Shown: positions 37,478 through 47,927, counted from the stretch's first letter. The stretch: 64,000 nt of DNA from Parahoeflea alexandrii (GCF_024105735.1 NZ_JAAAML010000001.1:1621809-1685808); one strand, 5' to 3'. Numbers and translations are program-made. The notes: generated by a model from the letters alone, not told the origin.

Positions 37478-37666
37478 GATTTTGCTCCTCAGCCAAACGC
37501 GTTTGAATAGACCTGTTTCCGGCGCCGGCGCAAGAGAGCATCGCCGTGTCGCTTGGGTTGGATTGTGAACAATCTGTGCTGTGATCGGGAGGTTTATGTG
37601 AACAGCAGATCGCTTACTTGTCTGCATGAACCGCCGCGGGCGGCAACCACGGACAAGGAGATGAAA

Positions 37667-38266
37667 ATGGCGAAGGTACTGGTGCTTTACTATTCGAGCT
37701 GGGGCCACATGGAAACAATGGCGCAAGCTGCTGCCAAGGGCGCGGCATCCGCCGGCGCCGATGTGACGATCAAACGCGTGCCCGAACTGGTGCCCGAAGA
37801 CGTTGCCAAGGCGGCTCACTACAAGCTCGATCAGGACGCGGAAATCGCCGACCCGCTGGAGCTTGCCAACTACGACGCGATCATCTTCGGTGTTTCGACC
37901 CGCTACGGCATGATGTCGGCGCAGCTAAAGAACTTCCTCGACCAGACGGGGCCGCTCTGGGCGGAAGGCAAACTGATCAACAAGGTCGCTTCGGTGATGT
38001 CGTCGACCGCCACCCAGCATGGTGGCGCGGAACTTGCGATCCTGACCACGCAGGCTTCACTGCAGCACCATGGCATGATCATCGTGCCGCTGTCCTACGC
38101 CTACCAGGGCCAGTCGGGCAACGACGTCGTGCGCGGCGGCTCGCCCTACGGCATGACCACCACGTCGAACACCGACGGTTCGCGGATGCCTTCCGAGCAG
38201 GAACTCGAAGGCGCCGAATTCCAGGGCAAGCGGGTCGCCGAGATCGCTGCCAAGCTGGTCGCCTGA
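37667..38266 (+). CDS. wrbA: NAD(P)H:quinone oxidoreductase WrbA
   Basis: A 199-residue flavodoxin-like enzyme that reduces quinones by two electrons, limiting semiquinone and superoxide formation. The FMN-binding start is [36 protein letters not shown] and [11 protein letters not shown] are family motifs. The second of two close ATG codons (37667) is best placed after the AAGGAG site and gives the family's usual length. A clear terminator follows. Confidence 0.95.
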   Translation: MAKVLVLYYSSWGHMETMAQAAAKGAASAGADVTIKRVPELVPEDVAKAAHYKLDQDAEIADPLELANYDAIIFGVSTRYGMMSAQLKNFLDQTGPLWAEGKLINKVASVMSSTATQHGGAELAILTTQASLQHHGMIIVPLSYAYQGQSGNDVVRGGSPYGMTTTSNTDGSRMPSEQELEGAEFQGKRVAEIAAKLVA

Positions 38267-38309
38267 ACAGACTGGCCGAGACCCCGGGCCATTGCAGGCC
38301 GGATGGTTT

Positions 38310-38350
38310 GTGCCCCGCCGTCAGTGACAGCGGGGCACTTGTCGTTTTTT
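38310..38350 (+). terminator. Rho-independent terminator after wrbA
   Basis: A 9-bp stem (GTGCCCCGC / GCGGGGCAC) with an extended inner GTCA/TGAC pairing, followed by a run of six T seven bases later. Confidence 0.8.
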
Positions 38351-38411
38351 ACCCAAACTGGGTTGCAAGCCTTGCCTGCATGCTGATCGTCAGCTACCGA
38401 CTAGCTCACGT

Positions 38412-38498
38412 GCGGACGTGGCGAAACTGGTAGACGCAAGGGACTTAAAATCCCTCGGCCGCGAGGCTGTACGGGTTCGAGCCCCGTCGTCCGCACCA
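38412..38498 (+). tRNA. tRNA-Leu(TAA)
   Basis: A complete 87-base cloverleaf including the encoded CCA end. The acceptor arm is GCGGACG / CGTCCGC, the anticodon stem AGGGA / TCCCT encloses loop CTTAAAA with anticodon TAA at 38446-38448, the long variable arm (CGGCCGCGAGGCTG) marks a class II tRNA, and the T arm reads CGGGTTCGAGCCCCG. It decodes UUA and UUG leucine codons. Confidence 0.97.
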
Positions 38499-38629
38499 AT
38501 TTTCCCAGACCTGCTAGCCCATGAGCGCGTGAATCCGCGTGCCGGCTCCAGGCGTTTTCCATTTACAGGGCCCGCCCGACAATCAAAGCTGAAGGCTTCC
38601 GGCAGGGAAGTGGCCGGTGGGATTGCTTA

Positions 38630-39259
38630 TCAGCGGTTGTTTCGGATTTCCGGCGAGTTGGCGATTGCCTCGACGATTTGTCGTGTTGCTTGCGCGATTG
38701 CGGCTTCGGATGAGGCGTTAAATGCCCTTGACCCGCCTTCGCAGGCCATTCCGCCATCGGCTTGCGCCTTGCCCGCACCTTGAACCGTCGTTCCCAGCAG
38801 CCTGCCGTTGGCGCTGCCGTCGACTGTAAGGCCGGCAGTCATCAGAACCGATGTGTTCATGGTGTTGCGCAGGAAACCCGGAACGGCTGTCAGCTCGGCG
38901 TCGAGTGTGATGCCGGTCACCTTTATCACGCCTGCGGCTTGACGCGCCCGCAACTCGGACTGCTTCACCGGCGCGATAACGGTCTCAACCGTCTCAAACT
39001 GCTGTTGCATTGCCAGCTCGACAGCGGTCTTGAAGCCGGCCCGCAGATCGACCGGGAATGTGTGGGCGATGCATGTGAAATCCGAAGCCCGCACGTTCCG
39101 GCTGAGCTCCGACGCATCAATGTACAGCAGATACTTGCCAGGGTTTTTCCGTGTGTCTGATACGTAGACCTGCACCGGCTCGGTGATCGTGGGTTCGGCG
39201 GAGTACTGGCAGCCAGCAAGGAATGCTGCTGTCAGCAGGGAGAGGGCCATTGAGCGCAT
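38630..39259 (-). CDS. putative outer-membrane lipoprotein
   Basis: A 209-residue exported lipoprotein of unknown function. The signal peptide ends in the lipobox LAGC (residues 14-17), followed by Gln, so sorting to the outer membrane is likely. The mature part has an IDASELSRNVRASDFTC segment and a late GGMACEGGSRA, giving two extra cysteines that may form a disulfide. The glycine- and alanine-rich central part is reminiscent of YajG-like lipoproteins, but I would not name it. It stands alone between the tRNA and the second chemoreceptor. Confidence 0.75.
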   Translation of the reverse strand: MRSMALSLLTAAFLAGCQYSAEPTITEPVQVYVSDTRKNPGKYLLYIDASELSRNVRASDFTCIAHTFPVDLRAGFKTAVELAMQQQFETVETVIAPVKQSELRARQAAGVIKVTGITLDAELTAVPGFLRNTMNTSVLMTAGLTVDGSANGRLLGTTVQGAGKAQADGGMACEGGSRAFNASSEAAIAQATRQIVEAIANSPEIRNNR

Positions 39260-39355
39260 CTGACGTCACCTCTATCGTCCGGGACGGTGACAAATAGCAT
39301 CTGCCTGACGGATGTCGCAAGCGACCCGGTCGGCATAGCCGAACCGGAAGCTCGG

Positions 39356-40858
39356 TCAAACAGCGATCTTGAAGCCTATGCGCAGGCCGCCCCAGTGGCG
39401 GCCGTTGACCACGATCGGGGCCGAGAGGTCCTTCATCAGCACGAAATTGCCGCCGCCCATGTCGCGGCGGTAGGTCTGCAGCAGGAACGGCCTGGTGTTG
39501 CGGCCCGCGGCAAGCCCGGTGCGATCGTTGAAGATGCGGCGGTTGCGGCAATTGCCCGCGTTCCAGACAGGATCCGCGCTCTGCGGTTGAGAATAGATAT
39601 AATTGTGGGTGGGCAGATATCCGTTGCGGTCGATCGCCGCGCAGAAGGTGACGCGTGGATCGAATTCCAGCATCGCCTCCTGGATCGGCGGCAGCAGCCG
39701 GTCGGTGTGCTGGGTGAACCGGGTCATGTGCTGAAGCGGATCGGTCCCACGGATGGGGGTATAGTTCTCGTCAAACAGATCGGAGAGCGACATCGCCCCG
39801 GATCTTATGGCCTGTTCAAAGAGTGTGGAGACTTCGCCGGCCTTGGCGATGCAATGGCGGATGAGCGGGGTGTCTTCGGTTTCAATGCCGCTTTCGGCGA
39901 CTTCGCCGATGACGTTTTCGGAAAATGACACGAGGCGGTCGATCTTGGCGCTGGCCGCGGTCAGCATCTCCGCGCTGTTGTGAACCTGCTTGTCGAGTTC
40001 GGAGACCTTGGAGAGCACGGTCGAGCAGGCGCGGGTGGTTTCCTCGACCGGGTCGCTGATCCGTTCGATTTCGCTGATCATGCCGGCAACCGTCTGGCTG
40101 AAGCCTGTGAATTTCTGCAGTTCTCCGTCGATCTCGGTCGAGCGCTGGTGCGCGGCATTGGCCACCAGTTCGTTGTCGGCGTTCTGTTTCTGCAGCTTGT
40201 CGACGATCGAGCGCAGCGCCTCGAGCCGGGAGACGATGTCGCGCGAGACCGTGCCGGTCTTGTCGGCCAGTTGCTTGACCGCATCGGCGACGACGGCAAA
40301 CCCGCGGCCGGCCTCGCCGGCGTGGGCTGCCATGATGCCGGCATTGACGGCAAGCAGCTGGGTCTGCGTGGCAATGCCCTGGATGGATTCGGAAAAGGAA
40401 TGGATTTCCTTGATCTGGCTTGAGACAGAATCGAGCACGCCGGTAATCTCGGTGGCGTTGCTTGCCATCGACTTGATGTCGGAGACTGCGTTGACCAGGA
40501 TGCCGTTGACGCTCTGTGTTGTGGTGTCGAGTCCTGCCTGGGTGGTTCTGGCAGCCTCGATTGCGCCACGCGAAGCCTCGGCGACCGTCTGATTGGACCG
40601 GGCGATCATCGAGATGTCACGGGTCAGGGCGTGGAATTCGTCAGCCTGCTGCGACATTGAACTCGAGACATCGCCGACCATGCCGCTGGTGTCGGCAATG
40701 TTGACGGACAATTCGCCGATCTGCGAACCGATGACGTTCATCGCCCGCTCGAGCCTGGCCTGGTCTTCTGCGGGAGGCGTCAAGACGTCCACATGCTGTG
40801 GGTCTGCGTCGTGCCGAACCTCCGGCTCATCGGCATAGGCAACTTGCAATGCTTGCAT
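39356..40858 (-). CDS. soluble methyl-accepting chemotaxis protein with C-terminal sensor
   Basis: A 500-residue chemoreceptor without any membrane segment. The signalling domain is in the first 320 residues, with the divergent tip TQTQLLAVNAGIMAAHAGEAG instead of the usual [20 protein letters not shown]. After it comes a 170-residue domain with FDPRVTFCAAIDRNGYLPTHN, FNDRTGLAAGRNTRPFL and RHWGGLRIGFK, which resembles the Cache/PAS-like terminal sensor found in a few alphaproteobacterial receptors. The order is therefore reversed relative to classical receptors. A GGAGGA site precedes the start by nine bases. It probably senses a cytoplasmic signal. Confidence 0.87.
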   Translation of the reverse strand: MQALQVAYADEPEVRHDADPQHVDVLTPPAEDQARLERAMNVIGSQIGELSVNIADTSGMVGDVSSSMSQQADEFHALTRDISMIARSNQTVAEASRGAIEAARTTQAGLDTTTQSVNGILVNAVSDIKSMASNATEITGVLDSVSSQIKEIHSFSESIQGIATQTQLLAVNAGIMAAHAGEAGRGFAVVADAVKQLADKTGTVSRDIVSRLEALRSIVDKLQKQNADNELVANAAHQRSTEIDGELQKFTGFSQTVAGMISEIERISDPVEETTRACSTVLSKVSELDKQVHNSAEMLTAASAKIDRLVSFSENVIGEVAESGIETEDTPLIRHCIAKAGEVSTLFEQAIRSGAMSLSDLFDENYTPIRGTDPLQHMTRFTQHTDRLLPPIQEAMLEFDPRVTFCAAIDRNGYLPTHNYIYSQPQSADPVWNAGNCRNRRIFNDRTGLAAGRNTRPFLLQTYRRDMGGGNFVLMKDLSAPIVVNGRHWGGLRIGFKIAV

Positions 40859-40944
40859 AGGTTTCGGTCCTCCAGATCTGAAGAGATAAGCAGATTTTGG
40901 TTAACCGATGGATAATTTAGCGGCCCTGTAGGTTATCCGATGGT

Positions 40945-42399
40945 CTACTCGCGCCAGAAAGCGGGAAGCAGCAGGACTAGAACCACCAGAATCTCCAGTC
41001 GTCCAAGCAACATCAAGAAGACCAGGATCAGTTTGGCGGGATCACCGAGCGAGCTGAAGTTTCCCGATGGCCCGATGATGGGTCCGATGCCCGGGCCGAC
41101 ATTGGCCAGCGCGGTAATCGATCCTGAAAGTGCGGTTTCGATATCGAGGCCGGTCGCGGCCAGGGCGATCGATCCCAGCGCCCAGATGCCGATATAGGCG
41201 CAGACGAAGAGAAACACGGTGCGTTGCATGTCGGGTTCGACGGCGACCGAGCCGTAACGCACCGGGCGCACGCTGTTGGGATAGATCAGCCGCATCAGTC
41301 CCGACCGGATCGAACTTGCGATGATCACCAGCCGGTAGGCCTTGATGCCGCCCGATGTGGATCCTGAGCAGCCGCCAAGAAAGGTCGCCACCAGCAGGAT
41401 TGCCACGGTCAGCGGGCCCCACAGCGTGTAGTCGCTGCTGGCGTAGCCGGTGGTGGTAACGACAGAAACCACGTTGAAGGTCGCATGGGTCAGGGCCATG
41501 CCGAAGCTCTCGTCATGCGAAAGCCGAAGGCTCAGCGCGATGACGATGGAAAGCACGAGAAGGATGCCCCCATAGGCGAAGATCTGTGGGTCGCGCAGTG
41601 CGTCGAGACGGCCGCGTACGGCAAACAGGATCAGCACCGAGAAGGGCAGGCCGGCAATCGCCATGAAGACGGTGCCGGTCCATATCAACCCCGGGGAGGT
41701 GAAGGCGCCGAAGGAGGCGTCATGGGTGGAGAACCCGCCGGTGGCCATGGTGGTCATGGCATGGTTGAGGGCGTCGAAATCGCTCATGCCGAGCACCCGG
41801 TAGAGAATGGCGCAGGTCAGGGTCAGGCCGATATAGATGGCGAAGAAGGCGCGGACGAAAACCGCGAAGCGGGCGAAGGGCTTTTCGGAGGTGTCGGAGG
41901 ATTCCATCTTGAAGACAGTGAAGCCGCCGACCTTGAGGTATGGCAGTACCAGCAGGCCAAGGGCGACAATGCCGATCCCGCCGATCCATTGCAGCAGCGA
42001 GCGCCAGAGCAGAAGCCCGGGGGGCGCAGAATCGAGCCCGGAGATGACCGTGGCGCCGGTGGTGGTGACGGCGGAGACCGATTCAAACAACGCATCGGCC
42101 ATGTCGAGCCCGAGCGAGGCAAGATAGAACGGAATGGCGCCGGTGACCGACAGCGTGATCCACAAAAGGTTGACGACGAGAAAGCCGAGGCGCCGCGAGA
42201 ACGGCGCGTTGATGCCGCGGTTGGCAGCCGCCGATGCCAGGCAGATCGCTCCGACCGCAAAAGACGAGACCGCAAAGACCTGCCAGTCGGGATTGCCGAA
42301 ATAGAAATCGACCGCGGCTGGAGCCAGCATGGCAAGCGAAAGATAGAGTCCAGCCATGGACGCAATGAAAATCGCGGATCGGAAAGTGTTGCCGTGCAC
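40945..42399 (-). CDS. trkH: Trk/Ktr potassium uptake protein TrkH
   Basis: A 484-residue potassium channel-like subunit with about ten membrane helices. The four pore repeats show the expected filter glycines: TTTGATV (near 112), ATGGFS (near 220), TTTGYAS (near 318) and NVGPGIG (near 440). TrkH needs a cytoplasmic TrkA partner, which is not in this window. The start used is GTG 42399 with a poor ribosome site; ATG 42357 would shorten it by 14 residues. It diverges from ilvA. Confidence 0.92.
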   Translation of the reverse strand: MHGNTFRSAIFIASMAGLYLSLAMLAPAAVDFYFGNPDWQVFAVSSFAVGAICLASAAANRGINAPFSRRLGFLVVNLLWITLSVTGAIPFYLASLGLDMADALFESVSAVTTTGATVISGLDSAPPGLLLWRSLLQWIGGIGIVALGLLVLPYLKVGGFTVFKMESSDTSEKPFARFAVFVRAFFAIYIGLTLTCAILYRVLGMSDFDALNHAMTTMATGGFSTHDASFGAFTSPGLIWTGTVFMAIAGLPFSVLILFAVRGRLDALRDPQIFAYGGILLVLSIVIALSLRLSHDESFGMALTHATFNVVSVVTTTGYASSDYTLWGPLTVAILLVATFLGGCSGSTSGGIKAYRLVIIASSIRSGLMRLIYPNSVRPVRYGSVAVEPDMQRTVFLFVCAYIGIWALGSIALAATGLDIETALSGSITALANVGPGIGPIIGPSGNFSSLGDPAKLILVFLMLLGRLEILVVLVLLLPAFWRE

Positions 42400-42463
42400 C
42401 CCTTGCCCTCTCGAAAGCCGGTTCAGGTTGGCAACCGGCCGGTTCCCGTGGCATAGACCCGTG

Positions 42464-43738
42464 ATGACCGAAAAACAATCTCCCGATGATTTCCGCCGCT
42501 GTGTCGACGGCTCTCTTGCCGAGATGCGGGAGCTGTTTGCGGAAACGCCTCTGCAGCTTAATGATCATCTTTCGGCTCGATTTGGCGCGCGGATCTGGCT
42601 CAAGCGGGAGGATCTGTCGCCGGTCAGATCCTACAAGATCCGTGGCGCGTTCAATTTCATCCGCAAGGCGCTTGTGGCCAATCCGGAGCAGAAGCTGTTC
42701 GTCTGCGCATCGGCCGGAAACCATGCTCAGGGCTTTGCCTATGTCTGCCGGCATTTCGGCCGCAAGGGCGTCGTGTTCATGCCGGTGACGACACCGCAGC
42801 AGAAGATCGACAAGACCCGGGTCTTCGGCGGCGAGTTCATCGAGATCCGCCTGACCGGTGACTTTTTCGACGCCTGCTACGATGCGGCGCGGGAGTTCGC
42901 GGCAGCTGAAGGCGCGCTGATGGCGCCGCCGTTCGATCACGACGACATCATCGAGGGACAGGCCAGCGTCGGAGCGGAAATCGAAGCGCAGTTGCCCGAG
43001 GGCGAAGCGCCGGATCTTGTCGTGCTGCCGGTCGGAGGGGGCGGACTTTCGGCCGGTGTGGCGCGCTATCTGGAGGGCAGGCTCGATGCTGCCCGGTTCC
43101 TGCTTGTGGAACCGGAAGGAGCGCCGAGCCTGAAGGAGAGCCTGGCCGCCGGTCACCGGGTCAAGCTCGGAAAGATCGACAATTTCGTCGACGGCGCCGC
43201 GGTGGCGGAAATCGGTGAACGCAACTTCGAAATCCTGCAGCGGTTTCGCGCCGATCAGGTGCTTACCGTTCCCGAGAACGCGATCTGCCTGACCATGACG
43301 AGGATCCTCAATACCGAGGGCATCGTGCTTGAACCGGCCGGCGCTCTTTCAATTGCCGCGCTTGAGGCCATGGATCCGGCAAGCCTGAAGGGCAAGTCGG
43401 TCGTGGCAGTGGTCTCGGGCGGCAATTTCGATTTCGACCGGCTGCCCGACGTCAAGGAAAGGGCCATGCGCTATGCGGGCACCAAGAAATATTTCATTCT
43501 GCGCCTGCCGCAGCGACCGGGGGCGCTGAGGGACCTGCTGACACTGCTGGGGCCGGAAGATGACATTTCCCGGTTCGAATACCTGAAGAAATCGGCACGC
43601 AATTTCGGTTCGATCCTGATCGGTATCGAGACCAGCTCGCCCGAAAACTTCCTGCATCTGACAAAGGCTTTTGACGGCGCCGGCCTGAGCTATCAGGACA
43701 TCACGGACAACGAGATCATTTCGAACCTGATCATCTGA
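42464..43738 (+). CDS. ilvA: threonine ammonia-lyase
   Basis: A 424-residue PLP enzyme that converts threonine to 2-oxobutanoate and ammonia, the first step to isoleucine. The PLP lysine is K58 in VRSYKIRGAF; SAGNHAQGFAYVC, GGGGLSAGVA and SGGNFD are the remaining fold-type II motifs. An ACT-like regulatory domain fills about residues 330-424 (FILRLPQRPGALRDLL), so feedback control is expected. The length matches the shorter, single-ACT form. ATG 42464 lacks a good ribosome site, so the exact start is less sure. Confidence 0.92.
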   Translation: MTEKQSPDDFRRCVDGSLAEMRELFAETPLQLNDHLSARFGARIWLKREDLSPVRSYKIRGAFNFIRKALVANPEQKLFVCASAGNHAQGFAYVCRHFGRKGVVFMPVTTPQQKIDKTRVFGGEFIEIRLTGDFFDACYDAAREFAAAEGALMAPPFDHDDIIEGQASVGAEIEAQLPEGEAPDLVVLPVGGGGLSAGVARYLEGRLDAARFLLVEPEGAPSLKESLAAGHRVKLGKIDNFVDGAAVAEIGERNFEILQRFRADQVLTVPENAICLTMTRILNTEGIVLEPAGALSIAALEAMDPASLKGKSVVAVVSGGNFDFDRLPDVKERAMRYAGTKKYFILRLPQRPGALRDLLTLLGPEDDISRFEYLKKSARNFGSILIGIETSSPENFLHLTKAFDGAGLSYQDITDNEIISNLII

Positions 43739-43744
43739 ACCATG

Positions 43745-44731
43745 TCAGAGGCCGGAAATCCATTCCGCCGTTTCAGCAGCCAGTCTTTCTGTGGTGGACG
43801 GCGACAGGGCATCGCCGGCGATGACATGGTGGCTCGGATCATCAGAATCAGTGACTTCGACCGTTGTGGCCGGACCGCCCCATCGGGAGGCCTTGTCCCT
43901 GACCAGTTCCGGCCGGATGACCTGATCCAGCGGCGAATAGACGAAGAGCGAGGGAAGGGTGATCGTGCCGGGATCAACCGCGTTGGCAAGATCGACCAGG
44001 GACGCCATCGGCAGCAAGGCAGCACTCGGGTATTCGTAGGTCCAGAATTGCCGGTGCAGCTCGTTGCGCGGTTCGAAAGCGCGGCGTTCCCCGACAATCA
44101 ATCGCACCAATTGCTCGGCCCAGGGCATGGTCAGCAGGCCCGATCCAGAGGCCTGGATGCCGTAATTGGGGGAAAACTGGACCAGTCCAACGACATCGCG
44201 CATCAGGGCCGGTTGCGTAGCCGCCCAGGTGGCGAGCGAAGCGCCGGTGGAGGTCGCCATTATCACGACGCGTTCCCCCAGCCTGCGGCCGATGGCGACG
44301 GCTTCTGCAAAATCGTCGACCCAGCCGTGGACTGAGCCTTCGAGCATGGCATCGCCGCTGCGTCCATGGCCCCTGAGACGGGCAAAATGGAGGTTGGCGC
44401 CCAGTCTTTGGGCGACCATGTCGGGCAGGGGCCGCAATTCTCCGGGGCTGGCCGAGTAGCCGTGAATATAGACGATGGCCACGGGCGTGCGGGCGCGCGA
44501 CGCCGGATAGGCCCAGATGATCTGCCGCTCATTGACGGGGCGCAGATCCTCAAACCTTGCCTCCGCTGAAGCGAGATAGGCATCGAGATCAACGGGCAAG
44601 GTGGCTTCATCGAAGCTGACCGTCGTGTCTGCCTGGGGTCTCGGGCCAAGCGCGAAGGCGGCCAGGCCAGCGAGGATCAGCAGGCCAAGGAGATAGAGCA
44701 CAATGCGCCTCCTCGTAGTGGTCTTCGCCAT
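43745..44731 (-). CDS. membrane-anchored alpha/beta hydrolase
   Basis: A 328-residue alpha/beta-hydrolase with an N-terminal anchor or signal (IVLYLLGLLILAGLAAFALG, about 10-29). The nucleophile is in MATSTGASLA (near 160), oxyanion residues are in YIHGYSASPGEL (near 88), and the acid and histidine lie in YSPLDQVI and PSHHVIAGD near the end, so the enzyme appears active. It probably acts in the periplasm or at the inner membrane on esters or lysophospholipids; the substrate is unknown. It converges with ilvA, ending seven bases from it. Confidence 0.85.
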   Translation of the reverse strand: MAKTTTRRRIVLYLLGLLILAGLAAFALGPRPQADTTVSFDEATLPVDLDAYLASAEARFEDLRPVNERQIIWAYPASRARTPVAIVYIHGYSASPGELRPLPDMVAQRLGANLHFARLRGHGRSGDAMLEGSVHGWVDDFAEAVAIGRRLGERVVIMATSTGASLATWAATQPALMRDVVGLVQFSPNYGIQASGSGLLTMPWAEQLVRLIVGERRAFEPRNELHRQFWTYEYPSAALLPMASLVDLANAVDPGTITLPSLFVYSPLDQVIRPELVRDKASRWGGPATTVEVTDSDDPSHHVIAGDALSPSTTERLAAETAEWISGL

Positions 44732-44836
44732 GGGATAGGTCCTGCCTGCCGGGTCATCGACCGCGTGTCATGTCTAGCTGAGCTGAACTTAGATCGCGGC
44801 GTGTTGGTCCGCAAGACAGGCCCTGTGGGTCCGGTG

Positions 44837-45154
44837 TCAGGCCGGCTGACGATTGTGCAGGAACATCTTGTAGTAGCTTTCGACCTTGGCGCGGTTGTTG
44901 GAGGTCAACACCAGGGCTGCGCCGATGCGACCCGCCCTTATCCAGCGGACGGTGCCGACCAGCAGACCCATTTCCTCGGTTTCGACATCGATCTTGTCGC
45001 CACGGGCCATGGGAATACCGGCATCAAGCTGAAGGCATATGCCCTGCGGCGACAGGTCGATAACCGCTCCGGTGGTCTTCTGCCCCATGCAGTCGATCCT
45101 GGCCTTTACCCTGGTCTTGTCCCGCTTGATGGAGCGGCCGGTCAATCCGGTCAT
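44837..45154 (-). CDS. PilZ domain protein (c-di-GMP receptor)
   Basis: A 105-residue single PilZ domain. The arginine motif (RDKTRVKAR, about 11-19) and DLSPQGICLQL (D/NxSxxG, about 33-43) are the two c-di-GMP-binding elements, so ligand binding is likely. No output domain is attached, so it should work by contacting a partner. Neighbouring genes give no clue to the target; the two chemoreceptors nearby make motility control plausible but unproven. Confidence 0.88.
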   Translation of the reverse strand: MTGLTGRSIKRDKTRVKARIDCMGQKTTGAVIDLSPQGICLQLDAGIPMARGDKIDVETEEMGLLVGTVRWIRAGRIGAALVLTSNNRAKVESYYKMFLHNRQPA

Positions 45155-45331
45155 TTCAAAGTTCCCCCTGGCTGACTGACGGTTCAGTCTCGCATTTGCC
45201 GGTAATCAAATTGCTAAGGCGCGGATGGAAACTGCCTGTTCGCACAAGCGGGAGGTGCGGGTGCCGAGAGAACGCCGCCGATGGTCGTCCCGGCGCGGTC
45301 AACGCCGGGACAGGCAGGCCTTCGAAATGGT

Positions 45332-47323
45332 TCAGAGCTTGATGCGGTAGAGGGCAAAGCCGTCGGCGCCTTCGCCGGCCGGTTCGATGGAGACGCCCTT
45401 GACGTCACCGACGAAGTCTTTCGCCTTGGGGCCCGTCGAGAACAGAACGGTGGTGCCTTCGGCAGGCGCGAAGCTCCAGTTGGCGTCGGCGGAAGGGTTG
45501 ATGGTGCCTTGCTCGACGATGTAGCGCACGATGACGTCGCGGTTTGTGTCTGGCGCCTGGAAGACCACCTTGTCGGGACCGATGCCGGGGAAGTTACCGC
45601 CGCCGCCGCCACGATAATTGTTGGTGGCAACCACGAATTTCTGTTCCGGATCAACGGGCTGCCCGTTGAAGCTGAGATCCTGAATCCGGCTGGCGCCGGC
45701 ATTCTGCAGCTCTCCCTTGGGGGTGTATTTGGCGGGCTGGGTGAGGTCGACCTGGTAGGTCACGCCGTCAATGACATCGAAATTGTAGGACGGGAAGTCG
45801 CCATTGATCAGCTCCGCATCGCTGGCGCCAGGCTCGATCCGGTTGAAGATCCCGGCCGACATTTCCAGCCAGTCCTTGAGCTCGGCGCCGGAGATGACCA
45901 CCGCCTGAACCGTGTTGGGATAGAGGTAGAGGTCGGCCACGTTCTTGATGGCGATGTCGCCTGCGGGCACATCAGTGTAGTAGTCCGCACCGCCGCGGCC
46001 GCCGGCCTTGAAGGGCGCCGCGGCTGAGAGCACCGGCAGATCCTTCCATTCGGTGTCCTTGAGCATGTCGGCGATGTACCAGGTCTGGGCCTGGCTGACG
46101 ATCTGCACGGACGGGTCGTCTGCGACGAGAGCAAAATAGGAGTGCAGCGGTGCAGAGGTCTTGCCGACCGCGGTCCGGACATAGGCAAGCGTGGCCTCGT
46201 GATCCGCGTTGGCTGCGGCCAGCACTTCCGGATTGTCGCCCACCAGCGCTTTGACCTTGCGGTCGACGCGCTCGTAGATCGGTCTTGCTTCGGAGCTGTG
46301 ACCGACGATCTTCCAGGCATTGCCGTCGCGCTCGAGCATCAGGTCGATCAGGCCGAGATGCGAGCCCCAGAAACCGCCCATGACCGCAGGCTTGCCGGAG
46401 ACGGTGCCCTTGGCATTGTCGACGCCGGCGAAGCCGTCGAATTTCGGGCCGGGGAAATCGAGATGGCTGTGGCCGGTAACGATGGCGTCGATGCCGGGCA
46501 CGGCGGCGAGCGGCACCGACGCATTCTCGAGGTTTTCCGCCCATTGCTGCTGGCCGATGCCGGAGTGGGACAGGGCGATGACGATGTCGGCGCCTTCCTC
46601 GCGCATCTGCGGCACCCAGGCTTCGGCAGCCTTGACGATGTCGCGGGTGGCGGCCTTGCCTGTGAGGTGCCGGGCGTCCCAGGTCATGATCTGGGGCGGG
46701 ACAAAGCCGATGAGGCCGATCCTGATCTTGTGTTCGGCGCCGGCGCCATCCGTGATGGTGCGGTCGAGGATCATGTAGGGCTTGAGGAAAAGGTCGTCGT
46801 CGCGCGGGTTTTCGGCCAGCGCGCCCTTGGTGAGGTTGGCGCAGACCATGGGGAAATTGGCGCCGCCCAAGACCTTGAACATGAAATCGAGGCCGTAATT
46901 GAACTCGTGGTTGCCCAGCGTTCCGCCGTCATAGCCGAGCACGTTCATTGCGGCGATGATCGGGTGAATGTCGCCCTCTTTCATGCCGCGCTCATAGGCA
47001 ATGTAATCTCCCATCGGATTGCCCTGCAGGAAGTCGCCATTGTCGACAAGGATCGAATTCTGAGCCTCTGCACGGATCTGGTCGATGATCGACGCGGTGC
47101 GGGCGAGGCCCATGGTGTCGTTGGGTTTGTCGCCATAATAGTCATAGGCGAAGACGTGGACATGAAGGTCGGTGGTCTCCATGATGCGCAGGTGGGCCTG
47201 GTTGGCATTCGCCCTTGCTGTGAATGGGTGAACCATGACCAGGGCGCCGGTGGCGGCAAGTCCGCCCAGCAGCGAGCGGCGCGAGATCGGGTGCAGCATT
47301 TCAAGAAGTTGTTGGTCTTTCAT
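45332..47323 (-). CDS. Tat-exported 2',3'-cyclic-nucleotide phosphodiesterase / 3'- or 5'-nucleotidase
   Basis: A 663-residue periplasmic nucleotidase of the CpdB/UshA family. The signal peptide has a twin-arginine motif ([17 protein letters not shown], about 14-30). The metal-binding half holds [47 protein letters not shown] and [11 protein letters not shown]; the substrate-binding half includes [16 protein letters not shown], the loop typical of CpdB. It should salvage phosphate and nucleosides from extracellular nucleotides. ATG 47323 follows GGGAG; the in-frame extension is spurious. Tat export suggests folding or metal loading in the cytoplasm. Confidence 0.92.
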   Translation of the reverse strand: MKDQQLLEMLHPISRRSLLGGLAATGALVMVHPFTARANANQAHLRIMETTDLHVHVFAYDYYGDKPNDTMGLARTASIIDQIRAEAQNSILVDNGDFLQGNPMGDYIAYERGMKEGDIHPIIAAMNVLGYDGGTLGNHEFNYGLDFMFKVLGGANFPMVCANLTKGALAENPRDDDLFLKPYMILDRTITDGAGAEHKIRIGLIGFVPPQIMTWDARHLTGKAATRDIVKAAEAWVPQMREEGADIVIALSHSGIGQQQWAENLENASVPLAAVPGIDAIVTGHSHLDFPGPKFDGFAGVDNAKGTVSGKPAVMGGFWGSHLGLIDLMLERDGNAWKIVGHSSEARPIYERVDRKVKALVGDNPEVLAAANADHEATLAYVRTAVGKTSAPLHSYFALVADDPSVQIVSQAQTWYIADMLKDTEWKDLPVLSAAAPFKAGGRGGADYYTDVPAGDIAIKNVADLYLYPNTVQAVVISGAELKDWLEMSAGIFNRIEPGASDAELINGDFPSYNFDVIDGVTYQVDLTQPAKYTPKGELQNAGASRIQDLSFNGQPVDPEQKFVVATNNYRGGGGGNFPGIGPDKVVFQAPDTNRDVIVRYIVEQGTINPSADANWSFAPAEGTTVLFSTGPKAKDFVGDVKGVSIEPAGEGADGFALYRIKL

Positions 47324-47552
47324 GGACTTTCTCCCTGCAGATGACCTAAAAAGGGTGCATGCGGGTGTTCGGCACGCATTCAAATTGCCGCCTACCGTCA
47401 TTCATGGCGGCAAGCCATAATGAATGAGTGTGATCCCGGCGTGACACTTGTGCAACCTAATTCAGCGGCAGCGACTGATACGCGGATAGCGAGCGTTGAG
47501 GCGAAAACCGGGTAGTCTGAAGCCGGGCAGTATCGACAGTGAGGAACATGGC

Positions 47553-47849
47553 ATGGCAGGTATTTTGGGCAGCATCCGCAACTTGTTCGGCGGCAAATCC
47601 GCATCCAGCCCTCCGGTGGCCGCCAATGAGCCCGAAACCTACAAGGACTGCCAGATCTATGCGGAGCCGATGCCGGAAGGCGGGCAGTGGCGGCTGGCCG
47701 GACGGATCGTCAAGGGCGAAGGAGAGGCGGCCAGGGAGCATAAGTTCATCCGCGCTGACATTTTCACCAACCGCGATGAGGTTGAAGCGGCCACTTACCG
47801 CAAGGCGCGCCAGATCATAGACGAACAGGGTTCGGCGCTGTTCCGGTAA
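47553..47849 (+). CDS. HlyU family protein
   Basis: A 98-residue protein of the rhizobial HlyU family (PF10115-type). ETYKDCQIYAEPMPEGGQW and REHKFIRADIFTNRDE are the characteristic stretches. Family members are annotated as transcriptional activators by name, but no helix-turn-helix is visible and the function is unproven. ATG 47553 follows GAGGAA; the longer in-frame reading has no ribosome site. Confidence 0.85.
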   Translation: MAGILGSIRNLFGGKSASSPPVAANEPETYKDCQIYAEPMPEGGQWRLAGRIVKGEGEAAREHKFIRADIFTNRDEVEAATYRKARQIIDEQGSALFR

Positions 47850-47927
47850 TCTGCATGCCGCACCTGTGGCCTGTGGCCGTTTCGTCAACGATTGTTGCCA
47901 TCGGCGACCATGTTGCCTTCAAACGGA

